Below are positions 14,655-15,854 of a stretch of DNA of 15,854 nucleotides, piece after piece. Position 1 is the first letter of the stretch. Every line of letters starts with the position of its first letter. The stretch is from assembly GCA_007119075.1 (NCBI GenBank), contig SKQJ01000046.1, forward strand, positions 1 through 15,854. The letters are read 5' to 3'. A model generated the notes under the pieces. It searched no databases. It saw only the letters and a program-made list of their open reading frames with translations, and had not been told where the DNA came from. A program made the translations under genes and the position numbers. Source of the stretch: Bacteroidales bacterium (GTDB taxonomy: Bacteria > Bacteroidota > Bacteroidia > Bacteroidales > PUMT01).

Positions 14655-15854
14655 ATGGCAAAAATCGCAATGCTGGGCGCCGGATTTATCGGCGGCTTTT
14701 ACACATCATCATTACAGGGGCTGCGAAGCAGGGACAAGGTCCAGATCGTATGTGACCTTGAAGGCGACAGGGCGGAAGCCTTTGCCTCCCGATATGGAAT
14801 TCCCCAATGGACCACCGACATTTCTGAGGCAATAAATAACCCGGAGGTTGATGTGGTAGTGGTCGGGTTGCCAAACAACCTGCACCTTGAAGCTGTGCTG
14901 CAGGCTGCCCGTGCCAAAAAAGCGGTACTGTGCACAAAACCTCTCGGGAGAAATCCGGTGGAGGCCAGGCAGATGCTGAATGCAGTCGAGGAGGCCGGTG
15001 TCTTTAACGGTTACCTTGAAGACCTGGTATACACTCCAAAATGCCTTACAGGATTTGATTCGGTCCGAAAGGGCACCATCGGAAAGGTGATCTGGGTACG
15101 TTCCAGGGAGACCCATCCCGGTCCACATTCTGACTGGTTCTGGGACAGGGAGATTTCCGGAGGCGGGGTTCTGCTCGATATGGGGTGCCATTGCATCGAA
15201 ATCGCGCGGGGCTATATAGGCAAGGATGTCCGGCCCGTAGAGGTGATATGCTGGGCAGATACGCTGGTTAAACCAATCGATGCAGAAGACAATGCCATAG
15301 GTTTTGTGCGCTATGACAACGGTGCCATGGCGCAGTTTGAGGTCAGCTGGACCTTCAGGGGCGGCATGGATCTCCGGGATGAGGTAATGGGCACGGAAGG
15401 AACGATCTGGATAAACAATTTCCTTCGCACCGGCATCGAAATGTTTTCCGCCGGAGGGAAAAAAGGCTATGTGGCCGAAAAGGCCGAGACCGACCGGGGC
15501 TGGCTGTTCCCGGTTGCAGATGAAGTGCATGAGCTCGGCAACAACAATATGTTTGCCGACATGCTGAATGCATGGGAAAGGGGAGAGCAGCCTATGGAGA
15601 CCTTTTATGACGGTTACATAGTAAACGAGATAATGGAAGCATGCTACAGATCTGTCAGCAGCAAAAAATGGGAGCCCATCAATCTCGGAGTCTGGCGCGG
15701 ACTGGAGAAGGCCGAGCCAATAGCTGTTTTTGATGAGTTTGACAAGGACAGTCTCCTGGTGAAAGAGGAAGTCATGCCCGACGGGTCGGTCAAGAGGATC
15801 CTCAAGGACAAAATTTCCGGGAAGATCACCCAGCACTTCCTTCCCCCGCAATAA
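14655..15854 (+). CDS. Gfo/Idh/MocA-family NAD(P)-dependent oxidoreductase
   Basis: Cytoplasmic sugar-type dehydrogenase of 399 aa. N-terminal Rossmann fold: KIAMLGAGFIGGFY (3-16) with the GxGxxG dinucleotide loop, VCDLEGDRA with D34 at the ribose position, and VVVVGLPNNLHLE (67-79). The family's EKP motif is TKP here (T94-K95-P96), keeping the catalytic lysine. The C-terminal alpha/beta domain has GGGVLLDMGCHCIE with D175 and H179, the expected catalytic pair. The long C-terminal tail ends in IAVFDEFDKDSLL and ITQHFLPPQ. No signal peptide, unlike many exported Bacteroidota members, so it acts in the cytosol. An upstream in-frame GTG-type start would add 29 residues before the Rossmann fold and is rejected. 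The substrate is probably a sugar or cyclitol, not identifiable. The stop codon is the last codon of the window, so downstream partners are unseen. Confidence 0.9.
   Translation: MAKIAMLGAGFIGGFYTSSLQGLRSRDKVQIVCDLEGDRAEAFASRYGIPQWTTDISEAINNPEVDVVVVGLPNNLHLEAVLQAARAKKAVLCTKPLGRNPVEARQMLNAVEEAGVFNGYLEDLVYTPKCLTGFDSVRKGTIGKVIWVRSRETHPGPHSDWFWDREISGGGVLLDMGCHCIEIARGYIGKDVRPVEVICWADTLVKPIDAEDNAIGFVRYDNGAMAQFEVSWTFRGGMDLRDEVMGTEGTIWINNFLRTGIEMFSAGGKKGYVAEKAETDRGWLFPVADEVHELGNNNMFADMLNAWERGEQPMETFYDGYIVNEIMEACYRSVSSKKWEPINLGVWRGLEKAEPIAVFDEFDKDSLLVKEEVMPDGSVKRILKDKISGKITQHFLPPQ

Noticed and set aside
14712..15851. Long minus-strand open frame (379 codons) opposite the oxidoreductase gene
   Set aside because: It is the complement of a gene with clear Gfo/Idh/MocA motifs; the antisense translation has no recognisable domain.
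1..15854. CRISPR arrays, tRNA/rRNA genes, insertion sequences, prophage or conjugation genes
   Set aside because: Looked for regularly spaced repeats, transposase or integrase motifs and tRNA-like cloverleafs; none found.

Overview
The window reads as chromosomal DNA of a Bacteroidota bacterium of moderate GC. Four things support this: a PorQ gene of the type IX secretion system (found only in this phylum); a short (286 aa) sigma-70 factor of the Bacteroides sigma-ABfr type; a near-perfect Bacteroidota promoter (TTTG, 20-bp spacer, TAnnTTTG) at 9204-9235; and start codons preceded by A/T-rich sequence rather than strong Shine-Dalgarno sites. The exact order or genus cannot be read from the sequence.

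Layout. (1) 1-2115, minus strand: porQ, cmk and ispH in transcription order, with ispH cut by the window edge. This is a housekeeping/secretion block. (2) 2557-6941, plus strand: a cellobiose/mannobiose 2-epimerase (AGE family), a sodium:solute symporter overlapping it by 20 bp, and a GH130 mannosylglucose phosphorylase. Together they form an intracellular route for beta-1,4-mannobiose: import, epimerisation to mannosyl-glucose, then phosphorolysis to mannose 1-phosphate and glucose. No mannanase and no SusC/SusD pair lies in the window. (3) 7062-8997, plus strand: two lipoproteins with xylose-isomerase-like TIM barrels, separated by a terminator. (4) 8998-9350: a gene-free stretch with a degenerate tandem repeat (period about 72 bp), a strong promoter and a leader that can form alternative hairpins. 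(5) 9351-13577, plus strand: GNAT acetyltransferase, M20 amidohydrolase, alanine-racemase-like protein, alanine/ornithine-racemase-family protein and a small winged-helix protein, tightly spaced. (6) 13625-14485: the RpoD-type sigma factor and its terminator. (7) 14655-15854: a Gfo/Idh/MocA-family oxidoreductase ending exactly at the window edge.

The most interesting unit is block 5. It is a compact cassette that pairs an N-acyl hydrolase and an acetyltransferase with two different fold-type-III PLP racemases, apparently driven by one promoter and leading into a sigma factor gene. Its chemistry (probably racemisation and acylation/deacylation of amino acids) is inferred, and the substrate is unknown. 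The mannan module is recognisable biochemistry, but its regulation and its lipoprotein neighbours carry details worth checking.
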